From Siminovitchia thermophila (GTDB lineage Bacteria > Bacillota > Bacilli > Bacillales > Bacillaceae_C), in assembly GCF_016909185.1 (NCBI RefSeq), contig NZ_JAFBFH010000038.1, forward strand, positions 1-45,314: a stretch of 45,314 nucleotides of DNA, given 5' to 3'. Position 1 is the stretch's first letter; the number at the start of each line of letters is the position of its first letter. The notes beneath the pieces are model-generated. The model made no database searches. It had not been told where the DNA came from and saw only the letters and a program-made list of their open reading frames with translations. Made by a program: the position numbers and the translations under genes. Below, in pieces: positions 7,531 to 16,316 of this stretch.

Positions 7531-8592
7531 CTACAGCAAATAAAATCCAATACCCATAATTAAGTATGCCGCAAGCATCGTTAATCCTTCAAACCAGTTC
7601 GATTCCCCGTCGTTTGCAATAACGATCGTCAGCAATACGGCAGTGGCCATTGAAACAAGCTCGGGTACTGTAAATACGAGCGGCATCTCTTGTTTAAAAA
7701 ACAATGAGATCAAGACAAGAACAGGTGCTACAAACATGGCAATTTGCAATGTAGAGCCAATCGCAATCTCTACGGCTATATCCAATTTATTCTTGTAAGC
7801 CATAATAATGGCCGAGGCATGTTCGGCTGCATTACCGACAATGGCCACAATGATGACCCCGATAAATAACTCGGACCAGCCAAACTGTTCGCCCACAGCC
7901 TCAAATGTATGAACAAGCCGCTCAGACACATACGCAACGGCCAACGTTGCCAGCGCCAAAATGAGCATCGCCTTTCCTTTTGACCATTCAGGAATTTCTT
8001 CCTCATGAGCCGCCTCTTTTTCCTCCCTTGTCATATACACCCCACGGTGTGTAACAAGCTTGAAGAAAAGCGCAAACATATAAAGGATGATCATGATAAT
8101 GGATATGCCAATGCTTAACGTCATTTTTTCCCCGGGGGTCATCTTTAACGTAAATAATTCCGGAATCATAAAGGCAACGATCACGGCAAACATGAGTAAG
8201 CCCGCGTTATGTCTTGCGTCGTACACATTAAACATTTGCCTTTTAAACTTCAACCCGCCTACGAAAAAAGACAATCCTCCAACTAAGAGCAAGTTTCCGA
8301 TGACCGAGCCTGTCAAGGAAGCAAGGACAACATTAATAAGTCCTGCCTTTAATGCGAAAATGGAAATGATTAATTCAACAGCGTTTCCAAACGTCGCATT
8401 TAAAAGCCCGCCAATCCGGGGTCCTGCCACAATAGCCAAGCTTTCCGTTGCTCGCCCCATCACGCCCGCCAAGGCGACGATCGTCAGGCAATATACGCCG
8501 AACATTGCCGTCCCTGGCCATTGCAAAAATGAGCCGATAATAGAAAGCGGAAGCCCTATAGCAATGACAATTAAAATGATTTTATTGACCAT
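7531..8592 (-). CDS. chaA: Ca2+/H+ antiporter (ChaA/CAX family)
   Basis: A 353-residue membrane protein with about 11 helices and the two alpha repeats of CaCA-family cation/proton exchangers. The first contains GGLLNATFGNAVELIIS, the second GNAAEHASAIIMAYKNK; each carries the acidic residue that lines the ion path. This is the B. subtilis YfkE/ChaA type, which exports calcium in exchange for protons. The ATG at 8592 is preferred: the upstream TTG at 8613 lies on top of the GGAGG site. osmC ends 23 bases upstream on the same strand, so the two are probably one transcript. Confidence 0.88.
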   Translation of the reverse strand: MVNKIILIVIAIGLPLSIIGSFLQWPGTAMFGVYCLTIVALAGVMGRATESLAIVAGPRIGGLLNATFGNAVELIISIFALKAGLINVVLASLTGSVIGNLLLVGGLSFFVGGLKFKRQMFNVYDARHNAGLLMFAVIVAFMIPELFTLKMTPGEKMTLSIGISIIMIILYMFALFFKLVTHRGVYMTREEKEAAHEEEIPEWSKGKAMLILALATLAVAYVSERLVHTFEAVGEQFGWSELFIGVIIVAIVGNAAEHASAIIMAYKNKLDIAVEIAIGSTLQIAMFVAPVLVLISLFFKQEMPLVFTVPELVSMATAVLLTIVIANDGESNWFEGLTMLAAYLIMGIGFYLL

Positions 8593-8615
8593 CCACTGAT
8601 CATCCTCCTTCAACT

Positions 8616-9002
8616 TTAACTATCGATGATTTCGTAAGTTTTACATACTTCGATGGAATCAATCATAGATTGAACCATTGCACAATTTTTTGTTGTCAGT
8701 TCTAAGGCTTTTGCTATTTTTTCATCACTCAAATGAGAGCCTTTGATTTTAAAATGCAGGGAAACTTTTTCAATCCGATTGGCTATTTTCGGATTTCTTT
8801 CCGCATCGGCAATAATTCGAATATCGTCAACCTTTAAACGCATCTTTGTCAATATGGTGCGCAATATTCCCCCGCTGCATACAGCAAGTGAAGAAATTAA
8901 CAGTTGATACGGCCGAAAACCATTTTCCTCATTCCCCGAAATATCAAGCCTTCCGTAGGGCAATTCAATGTGAAAACCTTCCGTCTTCATTTTAAATTCC
9001 AT
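8616..9002 (-). CDS. OsmC/Ohr family protein
   Basis: A 128-residue protein of the OsmC fold, peroxidases that reduce organic hydroperoxides with a Cys pair. The visible core is PYQLLISSLAVCSGGILRTIL, with the first Cys on the central helix, and TTKNCAMVQSMIDSIEV, carrying the second Cys. This is the usual two-Cys arrangement of the YhfA/OsmC-like group. The start ATG 9002 follows AAAGGGGAAG; the longer frame to 9074 has no ribosome site and gives an atypical N-terminus. It precedes the Ca2+/H+ antiporter. Confidence 0.82.
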   Translation of the reverse strand: MEFKMKTEGFHIELPYGRLDISGNEENGFRPYQLLISSLAVCSGGILRTILTKMRLKVDDIRIIADAERNPKIANRIEKVSLHFKIKGSHLSDEKIAKALELTTKNCAMVQSMIDSIEVCKTYEIIDS

Positions 9003-9416
9003 TTTTTTCTTCCCCTTTCCAAAATAAAACAAACATGATTTGAAAGCATTATACCAACTGGCAGTTGGCTTCAAAAGACATTCATCTGTAAGAGGCGCTT
9101 CTCTACTCTCTTACCGAATCCGTAAATGAAGCTTGAAGAGCATGGCGTTTCAGCTGGCATTGCTTCCTTTTCCCTAGCGAATTGTCAATGTGAGCTTTTC
9201 TCTCCTTCACGATGTGAAACCGGAAAAATTCTCCATCAACCTTGTCATTTCCAGATTGAAACTTCATGAATAAACAAACGGGAAGTCCGATTGCAGTAAA
9301 ACAATCAAAACTTCCCATGTCAAAAAACAGCTTGTTGTTATCAAGTTTACTCACGATTTTTAGTATCCGTCTCCTTACTTTGCGAGTTCCGCGTTGCCTG
9401 CTTGTCAAGCGGCTCT
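9003..9416. other. 414-base intergenic stretch, no gene supported
   Basis: A minus-strand frame is open here (9103-9504), but it overlaps the 3' end of the YihY gene in another frame and has no convincing start. The stretch VSKLDNNKLFFDMGSFDCF could be a short unannotated protein or chance. I see no hairpin terminator of note. Confidence 0.3.
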
Positions 9417-10271
9417 TTAATGAATTCGATTTTCCTTTTTTTCTGTAAAAAAAGAGTTGATCTCCCCGCCGACCATAATAATGATGGATGAAAAATAAAA
9501 CCATAACATCAAAATGATAATACCGGTTATGCTCCCGTAAGTCGCTGTATAATTTCCAAATGTTGAAACATAATACGAAAATCCGAGTGATACGACGATC
9601 CAGCCAACCGTTGCAAAAACAGCTCCTGGCACTGCTGATAGATACTTGATCTTGACATTGGGCGCCAGATAGTACACTGCCAGAAAAACGACAAATAATA
9701 TGATGGGACTAAGTGTCCAGCGAATAATTCCCCAAACTTTTAAAAAGTGCTCCGACAGGCCGAGAAAAGAAAACATAAACAGACCGATTTGTTTACCAAA
9801 AACAGGAAGAAGCAATGCCAAAATAAATACAAAGATCATGGCAATTGTCAAAACGACCGACAATCCCCGTGCAATAAAGAAGGAGCGTTTTTCCTCGACC
9901 CCATGTGCCCGATTTAAAGATTTCATCAAGGCATTCATTCCTTTGGAGGCTGACCAAATCGTAGCAATAAAGCCGATGGAAAGAAGCCCGCCGCTTCTAT
10001 TAGCCATAACATCCGTCAATGTATCGTACATGAACGTATATGTCTCTTCTGGCGCAAAATCTTTTATCAGGTTAAAAATGTCTTGTTGCGTTACCGGCGT
10101 ATAAGGTAAAAGAGTAAACAGAAAAATTAACATGGGGAATAAGGACAGCAGGAAAAAGTAGGCCAACTGGGCTGCAAGCCCTGTGACATCATTATGATGA
10201 ATCTTTTCCATTAATACATTTACAAATCTGATGATTTTCTTGCGATTATTTCTGGCTTTCACTTTATCCAT
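9417..10271 (-). CDS. YihY/BrkB family inner membrane protein
   Basis: A 284-residue integral membrane protein of the YihY (formerly ribonuclease BN/BrkB) family, like B. subtilis YfkH. Family signatures are visible: LAAQLAYFFLLSLFPMLIFL near the N-terminus, IWSASKGMNALMKSLNRAHGVEEKRSF, then SFLGLSEHF, and the C-terminal YGSITGIIILMLWFYFSSIIIMVGGEIN. About six membrane helices are predicted by eye. The family was once misassigned as a tRNase; function is unknown. The ATG at 10271 is chosen because GGGAGAGGTG lies just upstream. Confidence 0.85.
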   Translation of the reverse strand: MDKVKARNNRKKIIRFVNVLMEKIHHNDVTGLAAQLAYFFLLSLFPMLIFLFTLLPYTPVTQQDIFNLIKDFAPEETYTFMYDTLTDVMANRSGGLLSIGFIATIWSASKGMNALMKSLNRAHGVEEKRSFFIARGLSVVLTIAMIFVFILALLLPVFGKQIGLFMFSFLGLSEHFLKVWGIIRWTLSPIILFVVFLAVYYLAPNVKIKYLSAVPGAVFATVGWIVVSLGFSYYVSTFGNYTATYGSITGIIILMLWFYFSSIIIMVGGEINSFFTEKKENRIH

Positions 10272-10427
10272 ACCGGACACCTCTCCCGACCACTTTATCT
10301 GCCTTTTGTTTACCTTTTTGGAGAAACTATAAAACATTTTACCAGATCCCGAATGAACTTGACATTCTATTGATCTTTTTGCAGAATGAGAGCATATGAG
10401 TTTAACAGATAAAAAAGGAGGTTGCGT

Positions 10428-11807
10428 ATGAAAGCGCCTACATTCACAGACAAAATTTCTAAAATTCTGGAGACAATCAGTGGTTTTGTATGGGGATTGC
10501 CCCTTCTCGTACTCATTTTGGGAACAGGGATTTTTCTCACTTTTCGGATCGGATTTTTGCAGCTCCGGCTCCTTCCCTATTCTTTAAAGCTTGCTTTTAG
10601 CTTCAAGCAAGATAAATCTTCAAAAGGAGACATATCCCATTTCCAGGCTTTAATGACTGCTTTAGCAGCAACAGTCGGTACAGGAAATATTGTTGGTGTT
10701 GCAACGGCGGTCACTCTTGGAGGTCCGGGAGCAGTTTTATGGATGTGGCTTTCCGCCCTTTTCGGTATGGCAACTAAATATGCAGAAGCGGTTCTTGCCG
10801 TAAAATATCGGATTGTTGATACAAATGGAGAAATGTCGGGCGGTCCCATGTATTATTTAGAGCGCGGCCTGAAACAAAAATGGCTCGGGGTTTTGTTTGC
10901 CATTTTTGGCGCTATTGCCGCATTTGGTATAGGGAACCTTGTCCAGTCAAATGCTGTTTCCAATATCGTTAAAACAACTTTTGGAATTAACGAATGGGTT
11001 ACCGGAATCATCCTTGTGATTTTTGCCGGCCTTTCCATTATTGGAGGAATCAAAAGTATTGGAAAAGTCACAGCACTTTTTGTCCCTTTTATGGCCTTGT
11101 TTTATGTTATGAGCGGACTGGCAGTATTATTTATGAATCTTGATTTAATTCCTACCGCTGTTTCCGTTATTGTTTCAGATGCTTTTTCAGGACAAGCCGT
11201 TGCCGGGGGCGCAATTGGAGCCGTTATTCGCTACGGTGTGGCCCGTGGTGTATTTTCTAATGAAGCAGGCCTTGGTTCTGCACCCATTGCAGCCGCAGCA
11301 GCCAAAACGGATATGCCGGGCCGACAGGCGCTCGTGTCAATGACACAAGTTTTCATTGATACGATTGTCATCTGTTCAATCACCGGAATAACCATTGTCA
11401 TGGCAGGTTTGTATAAGGATGGTTCAATAGCTGCCGGAGACTTGACTTCAGCATCCTTTGAAACTTTCCTGGGCCCTGCCGGATCGATCATAATTGCTCT
11501 TGGGCTTCTATTCTTCGCCTCTTCAACCATTTTGGGTTGGTCGTATTACGGTGAAAAATGTTTTTCTTACCTGTTTACTGCCAAAGCAATTATTTACTAT
11601 AGAATCGTATTTGTAAGTGCCATCTTTATTGGAGCAGTCACCACCCTTGATATCGTCTGGACGTTTGCCGACATTATGAACGGCCTCATGGCGATTCCCA
11701 ACTTAATTGGCTTGCTGGGTCTTTCGGGTGTAGTTGTTTATGAAACAAAGAGAATCATTAATACGATCAAGGAAGAAAAACAACAACTGAAAAGAAATTC
11801 GGCTTGA
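10428..11807 (+). CDS. Sodium:alanine (AGCS) symporter
   Basis: A 459-residue amino-acid carrier of the alanine or glycine:cation symporter family (AlsT/DagA type) with about 11 membrane helices. Signatures include FQALMTALAATVGTGNIVGVATA near 70, GGPGAVLWMWLSALFGMATKYAEA near 100, and RYGVARGVFSNEAGLGSAPIAAAAA near 270. The ATG at 10428 is preferred over the in-frame TTG at 10422 because the latter abuts the AAAGGAGG. The protein would import alanine, glycine or glutamine with sodium; the substrate is not readable from sequence. The gene is monocistronic and transcribed divergently from the YihY gene. Confidence 0.9.
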   Translation: MKAPTFTDKISKILETISGFVWGLPLLVLILGTGIFLTFRIGFLQLRLLPYSLKLAFSFKQDKSSKGDISHFQALMTALAATVGTGNIVGVATAVTLGGPGAVLWMWLSALFGMATKYAEAVLAVKYRIVDTNGEMSGGPMYYLERGLKQKWLGVLFAIFGAIAAFGIGNLVQSNAVSNIVKTTFGINEWVTGIILVIFAGLSIIGGIKSIGKVTALFVPFMALFYVMSGLAVLFMNLDLIPTAVSVIVSDAFSGQAVAGGAIGAVIRYGVARGVFSNEAGLGSAPIAAAAAKTDMPGRQALVSMTQVFIDTIVICSITGITIVMAGLYKDGSIAAGDLTSASFETFLGPAGSIIIALGLLFFASSTILGWSYYGEKCFSYLFTAKAIIYYRIVFVSAIFIGAVTTLDIVWTFADIMNGLMAIPNLIGLLGLSGVVVYETKRIINTIKEEKQQLKRNSA

Positions 11808-11914
11808 TTCAATCCCTGTCTTAATATGGAGATCATATTCATAATCTAGTTGACAATCCTTTAAGAGAATGGAATCATTGGATTATCATAATTCAAATCA
11901 GGGAGATGACATCG

Positions 11915-12136
11915 GTGGATTTATCGAAAAACAAGCCGCAAAACATTGAATACATGCTCAACCAAATTACAGAAAAACTTCGCATGGTGAATACGAGTGC
12001 GGTAAAAGCAGAGGCGATCAATGAAGAGTTATACGAAGAACTTTGCGAAATCTATGAAATGGTCATGAAAAAAGAACACTTCACTCCAAACGAAATGGAA
12101 GCTATCGCCGAAGAGTTGGGAAGACTGCGAAAATAA
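11915..12136 (+). CDS. yfkK: UPF0435 protein YfkK
   Basis: A 73-residue protein of the UPF0435/DUF1128 family. Family features: MLNQITEKLRMVNTSAVKAEAI, EELYEELCEIYEMVMKK, and the C-terminal FTPNEMEAIAEELGRLRK. The GTG at 11915 is chosen since GGGAG lies 9 bases upstream; the ATG at 11906 would sit directly on that site. Function is unknown. A strong shared terminator follows. Confidence 0.85.
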   Translation: MDLSKNKPQNIEYMLNQITEKLRMVNTSAVKAEAINEELYEELCEIYEMVMKKEHFTPNEMEAIAEELGRLRK

Positions 12137-12171
12137 CGCCTTTCTCATCTGCTATTCCTTCCTCAGACGAA

Positions 12172-12207
12172 ACACACCCAAAAGCACGTGCAGCTTTTGG
12201 GTGTTTC
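12172..12207. terminator. Bidirectional terminator between yfkK and mtnU
   Basis: ACACCCAAAAGC and GCTTTTGGGTGT form a 12-bp perfect stem with a 7-base loop between convergent genes. Confidence 0.85.
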
Positions 12208-12209
12208 AT

Positions 12210-12992
12210 TTAATAAAAATCCGGTCTCCGGTCATCGAAAACGGGAATTCTTCCACGAATTTCATCAATTAGTCCAAGATCTACGTTCCCTGTCAGCAGC
12301 TCCTCGCCCTCACCGCCCTCGGAAATGACTGTTCCCCAAGGGTCGATGATCATAGAATGCCCCGCAAATATGTTATGAGGGTCGCGGCCAACCCGGTTGC
12401 ACGCAACGATATAGCTTTGGTTTTCGATGGCGCGTGCCTTTAATAATGTTTGCCAATGATCCAACCTTGGAAGCGGCCATTCGGCAACAACAAACAAGAC
12501 CTTTGCTCCGTTCAAAACAGGTTTGCGCAGCCATTCCGGAAACCTGATATCATAACATATAAAGCTCCCTGCTTCCTCTCCATCAACCGTAAATCTTGCT
12601 TCATCCTCGCCCGCAATAAGATACTTATGTTCATCCATCAATCGGAACAAATGAAGCTTGCTATATTCATGAAGCATTCTTCCATTTTTATCGACAATAT
12701 ACATTGTGTTTTTTACGCCATCTGCTGTTTGTTTCGCAACCGATCCACCTACAATATGAAAGCGATGTTTGACCGCCTGTTCCTTTAAAAATTGGAGCGC
12801 GTCTTCACCTTCATAATGGGCAATTTCGTCCAATCTTGTCAAATCATAACCAGTAGTCCACAACTCCGGAAGCACTACGAGCGTGCACTCTTGTTCAGCA
12901 GCTTTTTCAAACCATTGTTCAGCCCTTTTGTAATTTTCTTTCGGATCGCCAAATGCAATATCCATTTGGATAAGGCCCACTTTCCACTTCAT
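12210..12992 (-). CDS. mtnU: Omega-amidase-type carbon-nitrogen hydrolase (MtnU-like)
   Basis: A 260-residue nitrilase-superfamily enzyme. The catalytic triad is readable: E43 in LPELWTTG, K112 in SKLHLF, C146 in FICYDIRFPEW. It is divergent from mtnE, as is typical for the methionine-salvage amidase, which hydrolyses alpha-ketoglutaramate produced when MtnE uses glutamine as amino donor. Assignment to MtnU rests on this pairing and on length. The start ATG follows AACAGGAGGAG. Confidence 0.85.
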   Translation of the reverse strand: MKWKVGLIQMDIAFGDPKENYKRAEQWFEKAAEQECTLVVLPELWTTGYDLTRLDEIAHYEGEDALQFLKEQAVKHRFHIVGGSVAKQTADGVKNTMYIVDKNGRMLHEYSKLHLFRLMDEHKYLIAGEDEARFTVDGEEAGSFICYDIRFPEWLRKPVLNGAKVLFVVAEWPLPRLDHWQTLLKARAIENQSYIVACNRVGRDPHNIFAGHSMIIDPWGTVISEGGEGEELLTGNVDLGLIDEIRGRIPVFDDRRPDFY

Positions 12993-13105
12993 GAACTGTT
13001 CTCCTCCTGTTCATTCTTGCCTGTTCTTTACAAACATACCATTAAGGGGTAACATTTTGAACTATATAGATAAAAAAATAGAATTATCTTAAAAAAGGTG
13101 ATGGA

Positions 13106-14278
13106 ATGCTTACATTTGAACAATCTCAATTACTGAAACATTTACCGACGCAATTTTTTGCTTCACTTGTGGAGAAGGTTAATCACATTAAAGCCGAAGG
13201 ACATGACGTCATTAATCTTGGCCAGGGCAATCCAGACAAGCCGACGCCTGTCAACATTGTGGAGCGTTTAAAATCGGCTGCCGACAATCCGAATAATCAT
13301 CGATATCCGCCATTTAGAGGCAAAAGGAATTTAAAACAGGCTGCCGCGGATTTTTATAAGAAAGAATACGGTGTTGACCTTGACCCCGAAAAACATATCG
13401 CCATATTGTTTGGAGGAAAGGCCGGACTGGTAGAATTGCCGCAATGTCTGTTAAATCCCGGGGATGTCATGCTTGTGCCCGACCCCGGTTATCCCGACTA
13501 TTGGTCTGGAGCCGCGCTTGCCAATGCTAAAATGGAAATGATGCCCCTTATGGAAGAAAATGATTTTCTTCCTTCCTATGACCTTATACATAAAGAAATT
13601 GCTGATAAAGCGAAGTTAATGATATTAAATTATCCCAACAATCCGACCGGCGCAGTTGCTGATATCGGCTTTTTCGAAAGAACGGTAGAATTTGCGGCCA
13701 ACCACCATATTTGTGTCTGTCATGATTTTGCATACGGCGGGATCGGCTTTGATGGAAAAAAACCAGTCAGTTTCCTGCAAGCAGCGGGTGCAAAAGACAT
13801 TGGCGTCGAGATCTACACGTTATCGAAAACATTTAATATGGCGGGATGGAGAATCGCTTTTGCCGCGGGAAATCCATCTGTTATCGAAGCGATCAATCTA
13901 CTGCAGGATCACTTGTATGTAAGCCTGTTTGGCGCCATACAAGATGCGGCAGAAGAAGCCCTTTCCAATACGGCCGAAGCCGCAAAGCAAATCAATGATA
14001 TGTACGAACTTAGAAGAAATGTTTTCATTTCAAGCCTTCATGAAATTGGATGGCATGTCGATGCACCGAAAGGTTCCTTTTTCGCATGGCTAAAAGTTCC
14101 TTCCGGATATACCTCAGAGTCATTCGCGGACCTCTTACTTGAAAAGGCCCACGTAGCTGTAGCACCCGGAATCGGCTTCGGCCAATATGGAGAAGGTTAT
14201 GTCAGAGTGGGGCTCCTTACATCTGAAGAACGTCTTCAGGAAGCGGCAGCACGTATACGTAAGCTTGGAATATTTTAA
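13106..14278 (+). CDS. mtnE: Methionine aminotransferase MtnE (methionine salvage)
   Basis: A 390-residue fold-type I PLP aminotransferase very close to B. subtilis MtnE (YkrV). It converts 2-keto-4-methylthiobutyrate to methionine, the last step of the salvage pathway. Motifs: INLGQGNPD at 36-44, YPNNPTG at 176-182, the PLP lysine K241 in YTLSKTFNMAGW, and a C-terminal GEGYVRVGLLTSEERL. Its divergent partner is the omega-amidase MtnU. The 113-base intergenic region holds no recognisable SAM riboswitch, so control differs from S-box-regulated mtn operons. The remaining mtn genes are outside the window. Confidence 0.9.
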   Translation: MLTFEQSQLLKHLPTQFFASLVEKVNHIKAEGHDVINLGQGNPDKPTPVNIVERLKSAADNPNNHRYPPFRGKRNLKQAAADFYKKEYGVDLDPEKHIAILFGGKAGLVELPQCLLNPGDVMLVPDPGYPDYWSGAALANAKMEMMPLMEENDFLPSYDLIHKEIADKAKLMILNYPNNPTGAVADIGFFERTVEFAANHHICVCHDFAYGGIGFDGKKPVSFLQAAGAKDIGVEIYTLSKTFNMAGWRIAFAAGNPSVIEAINLLQDHLYVSLFGAIQDAAEEALSNTAEAAKQINDMYELRRNVFISSLHEIGWHVDAPKGSFFAWLKVPSGYTSESFADLLLEKAHVAVAPGIGFGQYGEGYVRVGLLTSEERLQEAAARIRKLGIF

Positions 14279-14352
14279 CTCCTACTCATCGAAAATGTAC
14301 ATTTACATTAGTTGCATACTCAAGCTATGATAGCGATTTTTTTAACACAATA

Positions 14353-14483
14353 GGGGCCGGGACATAAATTGAAAGCTGATTCTATTCGTAAAAATCGTGA
14401 GAAGAAAACCGCGTGAAATCAAGGTTTTTAAACTTGATTCCATGCGGTTTGTTTCATGTTTACAGGGTTTTGTCCAAGCCCCT
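14353..14483 (-). repeat. Nested palindromic element, family B (copy 1)
   Basis: Reading inward, the ends are GGGGCCGGGACA and TTTTGTCCAAGCCCC, with an inner palindrome ACCGCGTGAAATCAAG / CTTGATTCCATGCGGT. The reverse complement of 27861-28005 aligns along its whole length. GGGACATAA-type repeats are known as dispersed intergenic repeats in Firmicutes. It lies downstream of mtnE and may also act as a terminator. Confidence 0.75.
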
Positions 14484-14504
14484 TGCTATTTCGTATTTGC
14501 TTAT

Positions 14505-14592
14505 AGTGAATACAAGAGAAAACGGCACCTAAATGCCCGATTGGTTCAACTAACATTCAGTAGGAGCCCTACTGAATGAAGTTTCACTTTAT
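14505..14592 (-). repeat. Truncated copy of the 142-bp element, family C
   Basis: The reverse complement begins ATAAAGTGAAACTTCATTCAG, carries the CAGTAGG/CCTACTG palindrome and the AACCAATCGGGCATTTAGG block, and stops at GTATTCAC. It lacks the last third present at 37376-37659. The palindrome loop is shorter than in those copies. Confidence 0.8.
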
Positions 14593-14664
14593 CGTTCTTT
14601 TTTTAATCAGCTGATTTTGTTGTGTCACTGGCTCAAGTAGAATGCCGGCATTAACTGCGTCTGC

Positions 14665-15450
14665 TTATTGCGTTTCTTCGGTATATGGTTGAATGAGCAC
14701 TTCCACTCTGCGGTTCTTTTCTCTGCCTTCCGCTGTATTATTATCAGCGATTGGTTGAAATTCCCCAAAGCCTTTGGCGCTGAATAGCTGTGGGTCCAAG
14801 TTTTCGTTTTCCAGAAGGACTTTCATAAAATTGACCGCCCGCATAACGCTCAATTCCCAGTTTGATTGAAAATTCGAGTTTTTGATCGGAACATTGTCGG
14901 TATGGCCGCTAATGATGACGCTTCGCGGCACCTCCATTTCAAGCAGCTTTGCCAACTCTCTACCCGTGTTCTTATCTTCTTCCCGTACGGTATCGCTCCC
15001 TGACTGAAACAGTACGCTGTCATTAATTCTAATAAGGAGCCCCTCTGCAGTGAGTGAAGTCGAGAATTTATCTTCGTAACCATTTTTTTGAATAAAGCTT
15101 TCCACTTTTTCCCGGATGGCTTCCAGTATTTCCAATTCTTTCTCCATCTCTTGGATAGCCTTTTCAGCGGCTTCCTTTTCTGCTTTATTATAGGCGTCCC
15201 AATCGGATGGGACATCCGCACTTTGTTCGCTGTCTTCAACCGGCTGTTGAAACTCGACCGGACCCGTCCCGTTCATGAAGATACCGCTAAACACTTGGGA
15301 CAAGTGGCTAAACCGTTGGGCATCAACGGAACTAATCGCAAATAACACGATGAACAAGGCAAGGAGCAACGTTAATAAGTCGGCATATGGCAGTAGCCAA
15401 GCCTCACTCATATGCTCTTCGTCTTTTCTTCTTTTTTTACGCCTCGACAT
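14665..15450 (-). CDS. motB: Flagellar motor stator protein MotB
   Basis: A 261-residue protein. The N-terminus is basic (MSRRKKRRKDEEHMSEAW), followed by a single membrane helix containing the proton-carrying Asp in PYADLLTLLLALFIVLFA. The C-terminal OmpA-like peptidoglycan-binding domain is marked by IISGHTDNVPI and GEFQPIADNNTAEGREKNRRVEV. The PYAD helix points to the MotB proton type rather than MotS. The ATG at 15450 is preferred, giving a 14-base overlap with motA and translational coupling. MotA/MotB together form the torque-generating stator. Confidence 0.92.
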   Translation of the reverse strand: MSRRKKRRKDEEHMSEAWLLPYADLLTLLLALFIVLFAISSVDAQRFSHLSQVFSGIFMNGTGPVEFQQPVEDSEQSADVPSDWDAYNKAEKEAAEKAIQEMEKELEILEAIREKVESFIQKNGYEDKFSTSLTAEGLLIRINDSVLFQSGSDTVREEDKNTGRELAKLLEMEVPRSVIISGHTDNVPIKNSNFQSNWELSVMRAVNFMKVLLENENLDPQLFSAKGFGEFQPIADNNTAEGREKNRRVEVLIQPYTEETQ

Positions 15451-16243
15451 TTTGGGCCACTTCACTTTCATTTTCTACAAATAAACCTTTTCGTTCTGAA
15501 GCTGGAAGATGTGATGAAAGCTTTTGTTCAATGATGCGCGGCGCTTCACCTTCTAATATGGATAGAATGCCCTCAACCATCATTTCCTTCAATTTGATTT
15601 CTTCATGCGTTTTTCTCTTTAACTTATTGGCGAATGGGTGCCATAACACATAACCGGTAAAAATCCCGAGTAAAGTGGCGACAAACGCACCTGAAATGGC
15701 AATTCCAAGTTCATCGGTATTTTCCATATTGCCCAATGCGGCAATTAATCCGATAACAGCTCCTAGAACCCCCAGTGTAGGTGCATACGTACCCGCTTGG
15801 GAAAAAATAGCAGCGCCGGCTGCATGCCGTTCTTCCATAGCATCAATTTCATCCGAAAGGACATCACGAATATAGTCGGCATTTTGTCCATCAACGGCCA
15901 AAATGAGTCCTTGTTTTAAAAACGGGTCATCAATCTCGTCCAATCTCGATTCTAGCGCCAGAAGCCCTTCCCTTCTGGCTAATTGGGCCATATCGGAAAA
16001 CAAAAGAATAAGATCTTTTGGCTTTGGCATATTTTGCTCTTTGAAAATAATTCCGAAAAGCTTGGGTATCCTTTTGATTTCCGAAGAAGGGAAAGCGATA
16101 ATCACGCTTGCAGCCGTTCCCACCAAGATGACGAGGATGGCAGCCGGATTAATCAACGCTGCTATATCTACTCCTTTTAATATCATGCCTGCCCCAATTG
16201 CAATAAATCCAAGGACGACCCCAGTCAATGATGTTTTATCCAT
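15437..16243 (-). CDS. motA: Flagellar motor stator protein MotA
   Basis: A 268-residue membrane protein with four helices. Recognisable segments are TGVVLGFIAIGAGMILKGVDIAALINPAAILVILVGT at the N-terminus, the conserved cytoplasmic loop with charged residues (LLALESRLDEIDDPFLKQGL), and the third/fourth helices (YAPTLGVLGAVIGLIAAL, GAFVATLLGIFTGYVLWHP). It is followed by overlapping motB. The organism is therefore probably motile. Confidence 0.92.
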   Translation of the reverse strand: MDKTSLTGVVLGFIAIGAGMILKGVDIAALINPAAILVILVGTAASVIIAFPSSEIKRIPKLFGIIFKEQNMPKPKDLILLFSDMAQLARREGLLALESRLDEIDDPFLKQGLILAVDGQNADYIRDVLSDEIDAMEERHAAGAAIFSQAGTYAPTLGVLGAVIGLIAALGNMENTDELGIAISGAFVATLLGIFTGYVLWHPFANKLKRKTHEEIKLKEMMVEGILSILEGEAPRIIEQKLSSHLPASERKGLFVENESEVAQNVEA

Positions 16244-16316
16244 TTATTTGCTTCACCCTCAATAATTGTCTTATCCTTTATATCGGACGGTGAAATCAGA
16301 TGTTAAGTACAAAAAT

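Noticed and set aside
9103-9504. 133-aa minus-strand gene
   Set aside because: It overlaps the YihY gene in another frame, has no convincing start, and its N-terminal part reads as a shadow.
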